Shown: positions 18,166 through 28,061, counted from the first letter of the stretch. The stretch is DNA of 42,117 bases from Candidatus Nanohalarchaeota archaeon QJJ-9 (GCA_022865275.1 JALIDQ010000003.1:1-42117), one strand, 5' to 3'. Notes: a model not told the origin generated them from the letters alone. Numbers and translations: made by a program.

Positions 18166-18714
18166 ATGGATGAGATAAAAATCGAGAACGTTGTTGCTTC
18201 TACAGATTTTAAACGGAGGATGCCCTTGGACAAGATAGCTATCAACCTGAAGAACACAGAGTATGAGCCTGAGCAGTTTCCGGGTCTAGTATACCGGTTG
18301 GACGAGCCTAAGTCTGCTGCGCTAATCTTTGGATCCGGAAAAGTCGTGTGTACGGGAACTAAAAGTCCGGAAAAGGCGAAGATAGCGGTGAAAAAGATAA
18401 TAGAGGAGCTCAAGGAGACTGAAGTAGTTGTAGAAGAAGAACCGGAGATTACGGTACAGAATATGGTTGCTTCAAGTCACTTAAACCACGAGCTCAACCT
18501 TAACAGGATAGCTTTTGATCTTGTAGGTACAGAGTATGAGCCTGAGCAGTTTCCAGGTCTAGTATACCGGTTAGACGAGCCTAAAGTAGCTTTTCTACTG
18601 TTTTCTTCCGGTAAAATAGTCTGCACAGGTGGAAACAATATAGGGGAAGTTGAAGAAGGCATAAAGAAGCTTCAAGGGAAGCTTAATGAAGTAGGTGCTC
18701 TTCCAGAAAGCTAG
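18166..18714 (+). CDS. tbp: TATA-box binding protein
   Basis: Two tandem halves: IENVVASTDFKRRMPLDKIAINLKNTEYEPEQFPGLVYRLDEPK and VQNMVASSHLNHELNLNRIAFDLVGTEYEPEQFPGLVYRLDEPK. Confidence 0.97.
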   Translation: MDEIKIENVVASTDFKRRMPLDKIAINLKNTEYEPEQFPGLVYRLDEPKSAALIFGSGKVVCTGTKSPEKAKIAVKKIIEELKETEVVVEEEPEITVQNMVASSHLNHELNLNRIAFDLVGTEYEPEQFPGLVYRLDEPKVAFLLFSSGKIVCTGGNNIGEVEEGIKKLQGKLNEVGALPES

Positions 18715-18838
18715 GCAAGGTTTACTACTTCCTTTCTCTTTTTTTATCTTAACATCAAGAAACCATTTAAGATTTTATCTCTCTATTCTTGGGTAGGCCC
18801 TAAAAACCCTATCATATTTTTCCAGAAGGTATCCTAAA

Positions 18839-20836
18839 GTGGAATACAGCGACAAGACCTCGGCATTTGAACAGTTCTTCAGAGAAGCTATGAAAGAGGA
18901 GCTTGGGCGGATTGTTTCCGAAGGAGAAAAGGCAGCGGTAATCGATTTCAACGAACTTGAGAAACAACAGCCAGAGCTTGCTGAAAGCTTTTTAGATGAG
19001 CCGGAAGAGACGCTGGACGCAGCGGAGGATTCCCTAGAAAAGCTTAGTTTTGTAGACAAAGATCTCAATCCACGTATAACCGATCTGCCAGAGTCCGAAC
19101 ACGTTGCGATAAGAAACCTGAGGAGCGATCATTTAGGAAGGATGATTGGTATAAGAGGCATAGTAAAGCGCGCCTCAGAGGTTAGACCAGAAGTAGTATC
19201 CGCTACTTTTGAATGTACAAACTGTGGCGATATGTACGAAAAAGAGCAGGATTCAGCAAAGCTTAAATCCCCTTACAAATGCGACTGCGGGAACAGAAAC
19301 TTTGAAGCGGTAGACAAGACTATGGAAGACGTCCAGGCTGTAACCATAGAAGAGGACCCCCAGCAGATAAAGGGTTCAGAACAGCCGAGAAAGATAGGAG
19401 TATATCTAAGGAAAGACCTGGTAGATCCTGACTTCCAGTCGAGGATAATGCCTGGAAATAAGGTAATACTATCAGGAATACTCCGCGAAAAACCTAAAAG
19501 CAAGAGTTCTAAGCGTTATGATCTTTATATGGAGGGTAACTACCTCGAACCTATTCAGAGAGAGTTTGAGCAGATAAAGATAAAACCTGAGGACAAGGAA
19601 GAGATACAGGACCTGAGCGATGAGGAAGATATCTTCGACAGGATAGTTGACTCTATCGCTCCTTCGATCTACGGTCACAGAGAACTAAAGAAGGCTATTG
19701 CACTCCAGATGTTTTCGGGCGTGCAGAAATCCAGGCCTGACGGTACAGAAACACGCGGAGACATCCACGTTCTCCTTATAGGAGAACCAGGTACCGGCAA
19801 ATCTCAGTTGCTTAAGTTTGCTGGCGATCTAGCTCCTAAAGGCAAGTATGTTGCAGGTAAAGGCGCTACCGCTGCAGGAATAACTGCTACAGTAGTAAAA
19901 GACGAGATAACCGGCGATTATGCGTTAGAAGCAGGAGCGTTGGTTCTTGCTAACAAAGGACTAGCTACAGTAGATGAGATAGATAAGATGGAAGCAGAGG
20001 ACCGTTCCTCGATGCATGAGGCGATGGAGCAGGGTACTATAACCGTTTCAAAGGCTAATATACAGGCTACACTCCAGTGTAGGACAAGTATACTTGCGGC
20101 GGGAAACCCTAAGTTCGGACGTTTCGACCCTTACCAACCCGTAAGCGAACAGATAAACCTTTCAGATACGCTACTTTCCAGGTTCGATCTTTTATTCCCT
20201 GTAAAAGATGAGCCTTCCAAGTCCAAGGATGAAAAGCTTTCAGATCACATAATGAGCATGCACACCGATCCGGAAGACCATTCAGGTTCGATAGAGACTG
20301 AGAAGCTTAGGAAATATATAGCCTACGCGAAGAAGAATGTAAGACCCGACCTTACCGAGGAGGCGCAGAAGAAGATAAAAGATTTCTATGTCGATACAAG
20401 GATGCAGGGTAGCTCTGATGGAGAACAGTCCAAAGTCCCTATTACTGCCCGCCAGCTTGAAGCGTTGATAAGGCTTTCCGAAGCGTCGGCAAGGCTGAGG
20501 CTTAGTGATAAAGTGGAGGAAAAAGATGCACAGAGAGCTATAGACCTTTTAACTCATTCGTTAAAGGAGATAGGGGTTGTTGACGAATCCGGTGAGTTCG
20601 ATATAGACAAGCTCGAGACCGGAATGTCCTCAGAGAGTAGGAACAATATACAGGTGATCATGAACCTTGTAAAAGAGCTCAGCGGTGGTTCGGGCGAAGC
20701 CGTGCCGATAGAAGACGTCTATGCGCAGGCGGAGGAGGAAGGTATAGGTGAGGAAAAAGCAGAGGAAATTATAGACAAGCTCAAACGTGAAGGAGAGATA
20801 TACGAGCCTAAAAACGGCCATATAGGAACTATATGA
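18839..20836 (+). CDS. mcm: MCM replicative helicase
   Basis: ECTNCGDMYE...CDCGNRNF zinc motif, LLIGEPGTGKSQLLKF, ATVDEIDKMEAEDRSSMHEAMEQGTI, LSRFDLLF, C-terminal winged helix. Confidence 0.97.
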   Translation: MEYSDKTSAFEQFFREAMKEELGRIVSEGEKAAVIDFNELEKQQPELAESFLDEPEETLDAAEDSLEKLSFVDKDLNPRITDLPESEHVAIRNLRSDHLGRMIGIRGIVKRASEVRPEVVSATFECTNCGDMYEKEQDSAKLKSPYKCDCGNRNFEAVDKTMEDVQAVTIEEDPQQIKGSEQPRKIGVYLRKDLVDPDFQSRIMPGNKVILSGILREKPKSKSSKRYDLYMEGNYLEPIQREFEQIKIKPEDKEEIQDLSDEEDIFDRIVDSIAPSIYGHRELKKAIALQMFSGVQKSRPDGTETRGDIHVLLIGEPGTGKSQLLKFAGDLAPKGKYVAGKGATAAGITATVVKDEITGDYALEAGALVLANKGLATVDEIDKMEAEDRSSMHEAMEQGTITVSKANIQATLQCRTSILAAGNPKFGRFDPYQPVSEQINLSDTLLSRFDLLFPVKDEPSKSKDEKLSDHIMSMHTDPEDHSGSIETEKLRKYIAYAKKNVRPDLTEEAQKKIKDFYVDTRMQGSSDGEQSKVPITARQLEALIRLSEASARLRLSDKVEEKDAQRAIDLLTHSLKEIGVVDESGEFDIDKLETGMSSESRNNIQVIMNLVKELSGGSGEAVPIEDVYAQAEEEGIGEEKAEEIIDKLKREGEIYEPKNGHIGTI

Positions 20837-20846
20837 GGTAAAAAAT

Positions 20847-21668
20847 ATGCCAGGAAACCGACAAAGGATGACTGCTAGAAGAGTTCAGCTGGAAGCTATA
20901 GAGAAGGGAAACTACCACAAAAAAGAGGGATACGAACCTAACTACGTTATAACCCCGATAGGGGTAGCTGTGTCCAGAGCATGCGTGGTAGCTACTGTAG
21001 TTGATACTTTTCAGAACGATGAGGAAACCTATGGAGCTATAACTCTGGACGATAGTAGCTCGACTTTAAGAGCGAAGTTTTTTCAGGACCTAAGCGATAT
21101 GGATGATATAGAGGAAGGCCAGCTCCTTGAAGTCATTGGAAAAGTCAAAGAATACGATGGAGAGAGGTACATACAGCCCGAACTGATGAAGGAAAGAAGT
21201 ATAAAATACGAGCTACTGCATAACCTCGAGATGGAACAGACCCGTAGGAGGTTTAAGAAACTAGTTGAGAAAGCTCAGAAATTTGAAAAGGAAGACAGGT
21301 CTGATGAGGATATAAAAGAAGAGCTTAAAGGGGAGGGACTGAACGAAAAAGAGGCTAATGCGGTAATAGAGTACTTGAACCCTGAAGAACAGTTTGAAAA
21401 GGCTGAAGAAGTCGAAAGCAAGGGAAAACAAGAGGATAAAACACCTGAAGAGCATGATGGACCGGAAGACGAAGAAGAGGAAGTAGGGAAGGTTGAGAAG
21501 GCGGTGCTTGAGAGGATAGAGGAGCTTGATGAGGGAGAGGGAGCGGACTACTCCGAGATAATCGAAGCGGCAGACTATAACGAGGACGAGATAGAGTCCG
21601 CGATAAACAATCTTTTAAGTGACGGTACGTGTTATGAACCTAAGCCAGGGAAGATAAAGAAACTTTAG
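20847..21668 (+). CDS. RPA-like OB-fold single-strand DNA-binding protein with C-terminal winged-helix-like domain
   Basis: GVAVSRACVVATVVDTFQNDEETYGAITLDDSSSTLRAKFF is OB-fold/RPA32-like. C-terminus SAINNLLSDGTCYEPKPGKIKKL. Confidence 0.78.
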   Translation: MPGNRQRMTARRVQLEAIEKGNYHKKEGYEPNYVITPIGVAVSRACVVATVVDTFQNDEETYGAITLDDSSSTLRAKFFQDLSDMDDIEEGQLLEVIGKVKEYDGERYIQPELMKERSIKYELLHNLEMEQTRRRFKKLVEKAQKFEKEDRSDEDIKEELKGEGLNEKEANAVIEYLNPEEQFEKAEEVESKGKQEDKTPEEHDGPEDEEEEVGKVEKAVLERIEELDEGEGADYSEIIEAADYNEDEIESAINNLLSDGTCYEPKPGKIKKL

Positions 21669-21677
21669 GTGATACCG

Positions 21678-22085
21678 ATGGAAGAAGATTACGAAAAGAT
21701 GCTTGAAGACGCGAGAGAAGACCTGCCCGAAGAGGTATTCGAGTCGGCAAGGTTTACTATACCTGAGGCGGATACTCAAAAAAGCGGGAACAAGACTGTC
21801 ATAAACAACTTTGGAGATATCGCGGACAATCTAGGTAGGGACAAAAAACATCTTACAAAATATCTTCTGAAAGAGCTTGGAACCGCAGGCCATAGAGAAG
21901 GAAAAGAGTTAATCCTCCAAGGAAAGTTCAGGAGAGGGAAGATAAATGGTAAGATCGAGGACTACTGTGAGGAATACGTTATATGCGACGAGTGCAGCAG
22001 GCCTGATACAAGGCTGGTGAAAGAGAAAGGAGTTACGATTCTCAAATGCGAAGCCTGTGGAGCCAGGAAGAGCGTAGAGGAGTAA
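21678..22085 (+). CDS. translation initiation factor aIF2 subunit beta
   Basis: NKTVINNFGDIADNLGRDKKHLTKYLLKELGTAG, LQGKFRRGKINGKIEDYCEEYVICDECSRPDTRL...CEACGARKSV. Confidence 0.95.
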   Translation: MEEDYEKMLEDAREDLPEEVFESARFTIPEADTQKSGNKTVINNFGDIADNLGRDKKHLTKYLLKELGTAGHREGKELILQGKFRRGKINGKIEDYCEEYVICDECSRPDTRLVKEKGVTILKCEACGARKSVEE

Positions 22086-22086
22086 A

Positions 22087-22386
22087 ATGTCTTTTCACCT
22101 AAAAATTCACGATACAGAGGACGGGAAAGTAGTTGCAGCCTGTGACAAGGATATCCTCGGAGAAGCTTACCAGGAAGGAGACACAAAGCTTGCCCTCGAG
22201 GAAGATTTCTACGGGAAGGAGGAAGGCGGTTTTTTGGAGCTTTTGGAAGCGCTTAAAGAATGCGTGACCGCAAACATAGCTGGTGAAGAACTCGTATCCG
22301 AGCTTCTGGATGAAGGACTGGTAAAAGAAAAAGAGGTCAAAACCGTGGAAGGAGTACCGCACGTACAGCTCTTCTTTGTGAGGTAG
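22087..22386 (+). CDS. DUF424 family protein
   Basis: VVAACDKDILGEAYQEGDTKLALEEDFYG, located next to aIF2-beta as is common in archaea. Confidence 0.75.
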   Translation: MSFHLKIHDTEDGKVVAACDKDILGEAYQEGDTKLALEEDFYGKEEGGFLELLEALKECVTANIAGEELVSELLDEGLVKEKEVKTVEGVPHVQLFFVR

Positions 22387-22389
22387 ACT

Positions 22390-23085
22390 ATGCAAAAGTT
22401 CTGTCCAAGATGTGGAGAGGAAGTAGAGAAGGTTTACGGGAATAAAGGGCTATGTAAAGACTGCTTTATTGATAAAGAGGAGTTTGTAGAGATTCCTGAT
22501 GAGATAGAGTTCAGGCAGTGTTCTGTATGTAAGGACTATAAACTAGGTAATGTATGGAAGGAATACAAAACCGACCAGAACCTAGTCTATGACCTGATAA
22601 GCCAGTACGAGAAAGATAATGTTGATATGTCCGCCTCATATAGAAAGAAGGGAGAAAAATACGTTGTTAATGTTATGATGGTCAAGGAGGTAGACGAGAA
22701 AGAACTAAAGCAGACTAAGGAAGTCGTTCTCAAGCCAGAGAAGACGCAATGTGATAAGTGTTCAAAGTTTCGTGGCGGTTACTACAACGCTTTACTGCAG
22801 TTAAGGGGGAACATAACCGAGGATTCGCTTGGAGAGCTCATGGACCGCGCTTCAGATCTGACAAACGAAGATAGGAATGATTTTGTAGCGGATGTGGTGG
22901 AAAAACATGGCGGATACGATATCTATACTAGTACAAGGTCTATGGCAGAGAATCTTGTAAATATTCTAAAAGAAAAGTTTGAGATGGAAGTAAAACGTTC
23001 CAAGAAGCTGGTAGGAAAAGAGGACGGACAGAAGGTTTACAAGTCCACTATTTCTGCCCGGATAGAAGGGTATAAAAAGAGTTAA
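22390..23085 (+). CDS. NMD3-like 60S/50S export-family protein
   Basis: CPRCGEEVEKVYGNKGLCKDCFI, CSVCKDYKLGNVWKE, CDKCSKFRGGYYNALLQLRG. Confidence 0.85.
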   Translation: MQKFCPRCGEEVEKVYGNKGLCKDCFIDKEEFVEIPDEIEFRQCSVCKDYKLGNVWKEYKTDQNLVYDLISQYEKDNVDMSASYRKKGEKYVVNVMMVKEVDEKELKQTKEVVLKPEKTQCDKCSKFRGGYYNALLQLRGNITEDSLGELMDRASDLTNEDRNDFVADVVEKHGGYDIYTSTRSMAENLVNILKEKFEMEVKRSKKLVGKEDGQKVYKSTISARIEGYKKS

Positions 23086-23111
23086 AAGTATAGGCATAGT
23101 TAGGTAAGAAT

Positions 23112-23423
23112 ATGGCTGAAGAAGAGAAAGAGGAGATAGGAAGGGTAAGAACACCTGACGATGACGAGGTTTTAGGAGTAGTACTTACCAAGCTTGGCTA
23201 CGGAAGGTTTAAAGTATACTGTAGCGACGGGAATGAACGAACTGCGAGGATTCCAGGTAGCAAGAGACGTTCTATGTGGGTAAAAGCTGATGACGTAGTC
23301 TTGATTGAGCCCTGGGACATTCAGGGCGATGAGAAAGGTGAGATAGTTTTTCATTACTCTAACGCACAAAAAGACTGGCTGGAAAACAAAGGTTTCCTTG
23401 ACGAGCTAAAAGAGTTTCTCTAG
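23112..23423 (+). CDS. translation initiation factor aIF1A
   Basis: EVLGVVLTKLGYGRFKVYCSDGNERTARIPGSKRRSMWVKADDVVLIEPWDIQGDEKGEIVFHY. Confidence 0.95.
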   Translation: MAEEEKEEIGRVRTPDDDEVLGVVLTKLGYGRFKVYCSDGNERTARIPGSKRRSMWVKADDVVLIEPWDIQGDEKGEIVFHYSNAQKDWLENKGFLDELKEFL

Positions 23424-23782
23424 AACTTTTCGAATTCTTCGTATACCAGCTTTATACCGGGAATGATTAGTAATGCTCCCCATATACCCTGCGGATCCTT
23501 TAGCGCATAGGCGAGAGAGCCTAGGCTTAACACGGTTATTCCCGCACCTAACAGTATCCTAGATTTTTTTGGCTTTTTTTCGCGAATTTTTACTGCTGAG
23601 TCCTCTGGTTCAAGGCTTTCCTGGTATTCTCCCAGTCTTTCTTTCTCCACCTCTGGAAAAAGCTTCCCCTCATAGCCGCATTCCTGGCATTCGTAACGGT
23701 AGTCCAGCCCTACCGCTGAGATAAGGCTTGAGTTGTTCTGTATGTTCTCCGAACCGCAGTTGGGGCAGACTTTTTTCCTCAT
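23420..23782 (-). CDS. zinc-ribbon membrane protein
   Basis: Shorter start MRKKVCPNCGSENI...YECQECGYEG (CxxC...CxxC) followed by C-terminal TM segments. Confidence 0.65.
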   Translation of the reverse strand: MRKKVCPNCGSENIQNNSSLISAVGLDYRYECQECGYEGKLFPEVEKERLGEYQESLEPEDSAVKIREKKPKKSRILLGAGITVLSLGSLAYALKDPQGIWGALLIIPGIKLVYEEFEKF

Positions 23783-23816
23783 TCCTATTTTAAGTGTTGA
23801 ACGCCAAGACGTAAAT

Positions 23817-24542
23817 ATGTCCGAGTTTTGGTCAGATCCAGAGCTAAAGAAAAACTTCGAAAACGTTTTTAACAAGACTACACTGAAGTCTCTCTACGAT
23901 CTTTCGGATAAAGGGTTCTTTGACGTGTTGCATGGTGCGGTAAAGGATGGAAAAGAGTCTAAGATATTTGTTGCAGAGGATTCGGATGGCGAAAAACTTG
24001 CGGTTAAGATATATACCATAGAAGCGAGCAACTACGACGAGATGACCAAATACTTGTTCAACGACCCGCGTTTCGAAGGGATAAGCGATAAGAAAAGGGA
24101 TATAATCTTTGCATGGTGCAAGAAAGAGTTCAAGAACCTCAAAAAAGCAAATAGGATTGGTTTAAACGCTCCTAATCCCGTTGCATTCAATCGAAACGTT
24201 CTTATGATGGATTTTATAGGCGAAGGGTTTAAACCCGCTCCCAAGCTCAACGAAGTCAGGCTGGAGGAGCCTGAAAGAGAATTTAAATTTCTTATAGATC
24301 AGTTAAAGAAACTATACGCTGAAGAAAATTTGGTACATGGGGATATGAGTCCTTACAATATTTTATGGCACAGAAAACCATATCTCATCGACTTTAGCCA
24401 GGCAGTATTATCGTCCCACCCCCTTGCAGATGACCTGCTTGAAAGAGATTTAAAAAACCTTGTGGAACATTTTAACAAAGAATATAGTCTTAGCAAGGAT
24501 TTAAAAGAAGTTATAAGCTTTGTAAGGTCTGAGAAGGACTAA
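23817..24542 (+). CDS. RIO1-family serine protein kinase
   Basis: GAVKDGKESKIFVAEDSDGEKLAVKIYTIEASNY, NRNVLMMDFIGEG, NLVHGDMSPYNILWHRKPYLIDFSQAV. Start moved to ATG 23817. Confidence 0.93.
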   Translation: MSEFWSDPELKKNFENVFNKTTLKSLYDLSDKGFFDVLHGAVKDGKESKIFVAEDSDGEKLAVKIYTIEASNYDEMTKYLFNDPRFEGISDKKRDIIFAWCKKEFKNLKKANRIGLNAPNPVAFNRNVLMMDFIGEGFKPAPKLNEVRLEEPEREFKFLIDQLKKLYAEENLVHGDMSPYNILWHRKPYLIDFSQAVLSSHPLADDLLERDLKNLVEHFNKEYSLSKDLKEVISFVRSEKD

Positions 24543-24607
24543 AACCTCCGTTTAAAAACCTTTTTTAAGCCATAAAACATTTAAATGTTGGAAAGGTGTT
24601 TTAATCC

Positions 24608-25111
24608 GTGAGAGTAGAAAGAATTCCGGACGAGAGAGTTGGTGTTCTGATAGGTGAGGACGGTGAAACTGTCGAAGAACTGAAGGAGCTCACCAATACA
24701 GAGATAGAGGTAGATGAAGGAGAGATAAATGTAGAAGGAGAAGATCCCATGGAGGAAATACGGGCTCAGAGGATAGTAAAGGCTATAGGAAGAGGTTTTT
24801 CGCCTGAAAAAGCTTTTAGGCTTTTGGAAGACAACTCGGATATTGCTATAATCGATGTCACCGACTACGAGGAGACAAAGAACGGAAAAGAGCGCATAAA
24901 AGGCCGGGTTATAGGAAGGGACGGCGAAGCAAAGGAACACATAGAGAACGAGACGGATACGGAGATATCTGTCTATGGGAAGACTGTGTCTATACTTGGA
25001 GAAGTCAAAAACGTCCATATAGCTAAGAAAGCGGTTGAGAAGCTTTTGGAAGGAAGGTCTCACGGTACGGCTTATCAAGTCATCGATAAGAACAGACAAA
25101 AACTTATTTAG
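24608..25111 (+). CDS. KH-domain protein (Dim2/Pno1/Krr1-like)
   Basis: VGVLIGEDGETVEELKELTNTEI, GRGFSPEKAFRLLEDN, GRVIGRDGEAKEHIENETDTEISVYGKTV. Confidence 0.9.
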   Translation: MRVERIPDERVGVLIGEDGETVEELKELTNTEIEVDEGEINVEGEDPMEEIRAQRIVKAIGRGFSPEKAFRLLEDNSDIAIIDVTDYEETKNGKERIKGRVIGRDGEAKEHIENETDTEISVYGKTVSILGEVKNVHIAKKAVEKLLEGRSHGTAYQVIDKNRQKLI

Positions 25112-25121
25112 AGGTGTAAAA

Positions 25122-26687
25122 ATGGCGGATCACAGAGAGATATCAGTTGCGGAGTTTTTCGAGAAAAACAGACATCTTTTAGGGTTCAACAACCCTCAGA
25201 AAGCGATTATAACATGTGTAAAAGAGGCGGTAGACAATTCTCTTGACGCCTGTGAGGAGGAGAAGATACTTCCTGAGATCCATGTGAACGTAGAAGAGAC
25301 AGGAGATGAAAGACTAAGGCTTCAGGTAAAGGATAACGCTGTAGGAATAGACCGCTCGAAGATTCCGAAGATTTTTGGAAAGCTTCTCTACGGTTCAAAG
25401 TTCCACAAACTCCAGCAGACCCGAGGCCAGCAGGGTATAGGTATTTCCGCTTCAGGCCTTTACGCACAGCTTACTACTGGAAAGCCGGTAAAGATCTATT
25501 CGAAGAAGAAGGGTAACGAAGACACACACATGTTCAAAGTTCATATAGATACGCAGGAAAACGAGCCGGAGATCGTGGAGGATAGGATAGTCGATGACTA
25601 TGACTTTGATCATGGTACAAGCATTGATATGGAGATAGAGGGTAAGTACACGCATGGTCACCACTCGGTACCTACTTACCTGAAACATACTGCTATAATG
25701 AATCCTTATGCGAAGCTTGTGCTCAACGAGCCGGATGGTAACAAGATAGAGTATCCACGCGTGTCTAAGGACTTGCCTCCAAGGCCTAAGGAAATCAAGC
25801 CCCATCCACACGGTGTCGAGCTCGGAATTCTTATGCGTATGGTTGAAAATACGAACGCTAGAACTGTTTCAAGCTTCCTCAAGTCAGAATTTACCCGGGT
25901 AGGAAGGACTTCTGCCGAAAACATTCTCGAGAAAGCAGGGATAAACAAGAAAAAGAGACCTCCAACCCTTGAAAAAGCCGATATGGAGGACTTGCTGGAC
26001 GCTATGCAGAATGTAAACCTCCAAAACCCACCTACCAACTGTCTTTCCCCTATAGGAGAACGGCTGATCGATGAAGGTTTGGAGAAGGAGCTTAACCCAG
26101 AGTTTGTTGCATCAGTTACCCGTAGTCCGTCGGTTTATAGAGGAAACCCTTACCAGATAGAGGCTGCTATTGCCTTTGGCGGCGATATAAAATCTAAGGG
26201 CACCTACAAAATGCTAAGATACGCGAATAAAGTCCCTCTTCTGTACAAGAAATCAAGCTGCGCTACGACTAAGGCGGTAAGAGAGACCGACTGGTCGCGC
26301 TACGGTCTCAAGCAGAAGGGAGAGAGGCCTAAAGGTCCGGTATATATACTTGTCCATATGGCCTCTGTGTGGGTGCCTTTCACATCTGAGGGTAAGGAGG
26401 CTGTGGCTAACTACCCTGAAATCGTTAAGGAGATGAAACTTGCTCTCCAGGAGGTAGGAAGAAAGACCAAAACTTATCTGAGCAAGAAAAGAAAGGCTAA
26501 GGCTAGGAAAAAGAAGAAAAAACAGCTTACAGCCTATGGAAAGGTTGTATCCCCTTCAATAGCTGATTTAGCGGGCGCGGAGGATGAAAGGGTAAAGGAG
26601 CAGCTTATGGAGATACTAAACGACAGATACGGTGAAACTTCCCAAGAAAAGGTGGAGAGCCAGGTGATAAAGAATGACAGAACTTGA
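25122..26687 (+). CDS. top6B: DNA topoisomerase VI subunit B
   Basis: FFEKNRHLLGFNNPQKAIITCVKEAVDNSLDACEE, VKDNAVGIDRSKIPKIFGKLLYGSKFH, GQQGIGISASGLYAQL. Start moved to ATG 25122. Confidence 0.96.
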   Translation: MADHREISVAEFFEKNRHLLGFNNPQKAIITCVKEAVDNSLDACEEEKILPEIHVNVEETGDERLRLQVKDNAVGIDRSKIPKIFGKLLYGSKFHKLQQTRGQQGIGISASGLYAQLTTGKPVKIYSKKKGNEDTHMFKVHIDTQENEPEIVEDRIVDDYDFDHGTSIDMEIEGKYTHGHHSVPTYLKHTAIMNPYAKLVLNEPDGNKIEYPRVSKDLPPRPKEIKPHPHGVELGILMRMVENTNARTVSSFLKSEFTRVGRTSAENILEKAGINKKKRPPTLEKADMEDLLDAMQNVNLQNPPTNCLSPIGERLIDEGLEKELNPEFVASVTRSPSVYRGNPYQIEAAIAFGGDIKSKGTYKMLRYANKVPLLYKKSSCATTKAVRETDWSRYGLKQKGERPKGPVYILVHMASVWVPFTSEGKEAVANYPEIVKEMKLALQEVGRKTKTYLSKKRKAKARKKKKKQLTAYGKVVSPSIADLAGAEDERVKEQLMEILNDRYGETSQEKVESQVIKNDRT

Positions 26688-27795
26688 GAGGGATGAGGTA
26701 ACTAAGGAGAAACTCCAGAAACTGGGGCATAGGATACTGAAACAGATAGAGGAAGGTGAGAATCCGGAGTTTGAGAAACCTGTGAGGTCCCGCTCGAATG
26801 TGGAATACGATGAAGAGGAGAAAGTTCTCACACTCGGCGATAAAAAATCCAGTAGGGAGTTCATGAATATAGGGCATGCGAGAAAGTTCATGCAGACGAT
26901 GATGATAGCTTCAAAGTGTAAAGAGCTTATAGAAGAGGGTAGAACCGCTTCTGTACGAGAACTGTACTACCAACTGAAGCATACTATCCCCGGGCTGGAT
27001 GAGAACACTTTAGAGGATCAGGAAGAGTCTGACCCAGTTATTGTAGACCTTGAAACAGCTCTTGACGCGATAAGAGAGCAGATGCATCTTATAGCTGACC
27101 CAAGAGGAACTTTGTTCGGCCCTATAAAGATCGAGCAGCAGGGCGATGTTATGGACGCGATGAAGATGGGTCGTTCAGGAATCGCTATCCCATCGATTGT
27201 GGATGACTACAACTTCGTAGAGCACGATGCAGACTATGTGTTAGTTGTTGAGACAGCTGCGATGGTTAACAGGCTTGTGGAGGAAAACTTTCATGAGGAA
27301 AACAACGCGATTCTTATATCCACGCAGGGACAGCCTTCAAGAGGAGCCAGGCGTTTGACTAATATGTTTGCCAACCAGTTAGACCTTCCTATCTACGTGT
27401 TTACTGACGGGGATCCATGGGGTTACTATATCTATTCTGTGCTGAGGGCGGGCTCTATGAACCTTGCTTTCGAGTCAGATAGGCTTGCGACTCCTGAGGC
27501 TAACTTGGTAGGTATGACTATGAGCGATGTACAGGAGTACGGGCTGGAAAACGTTACTGAGAACCTTAAAGGGAAGCCTAAAGATAAGAAAGGCGGCCCT
27601 ACAAAGGACTACAAGCGAGCCCGAGATCTTATGGACTACGAATGGTTCCAGCAGGATGAATGGCAGGATCAGCTCCAGACTATGCTTGATAAGGGTATAC
27701 GTGTAGAGCAGCAGGCTCTCGCCTCGAATAACCTCCAGTTCGTTTCTGAGACCTACTTGCCTGAGAAAATCGAGCGTGGAGATTTCCTTCCATAG
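26674..27795 (+). CDS. top6A: DNA topoisomerase VI subunit A (Spo11-like)
   Basis: TASVRELYYQLKHTIPG, LVVETAAMVNRLVEENF, LISTQGQPSRGARRLTNMFANQLDLPIYVFTDGDPWGYYI. Confidence 0.97.
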   Translation: MTELERDEVTKEKLQKLGHRILKQIEEGENPEFEKPVRSRSNVEYDEEEKVLTLGDKKSSREFMNIGHARKFMQTMMIASKCKELIEEGRTASVRELYYQLKHTIPGLDENTLEDQEESDPVIVDLETALDAIREQMHLIADPRGTLFGPIKIEQQGDVMDAMKMGRSGIAIPSIVDDYNFVEHDADYVLVVETAAMVNRLVEENFHEENNAILISTQGQPSRGARRLTNMFANQLDLPIYVFTDGDPWGYYIYSVLRAGSMNLAFESDRLATPEANLVGMTMSDVQEYGLENVTENLKGKPKDKKGGPTKDYKRARDLMDYEWFQQDEWQDQLQTMLDKGIRVEQQALASNNLQFVSETYLPEKIERGDFLP

Positions 27796-27805
27796 GTGAA
27801 TAGCT

Positions 27806-28057
27806 TTGAAAACAGCAAATAACCTCAATATAGAAAAGAAAGGTGAGGTAGAAGCAGAAAAGAAGGGTTTAGAGGAAACTAAGAAACTTGAATGGGGAAG
27901 GGTAGACGATGAAGAGGCTGGAAGTTACCAGAACACTTTAGGAGTGAAAGACGGGGAGTACAAGGATAGAGGAGAGGACGATAAAGGAAGTTTCTTCCTC
28001 TATGAGGTTGAAGGTGAGGAGTACAAGGTTTACAAGGACGATATCAACCCGGACTAA
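27806..28057 (+). CDS. hypothetical acidic small protein, 83 aa
   Basis: ORF directly downstream of topo VI A, same strand; alternative start codon. Confidence 0.5.
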   Translation: MKTANNLNIEKKGEVEAEKKGLEETKKLEWGRVDDEEAGSYQNTLGVKDGEYKDRGEDDKGSFFLYEVEGEEYKVYKDDINPD

Positions 28058-28061
28058 AAAC

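Noticed and set aside
24581-25099. 172-aa ORF antisense to the KH-domain gene
   Set aside because: Opposite strand carries a clear Pno1-like KH protein; the antisense translation is Phe/Tyr/Ser-rich.
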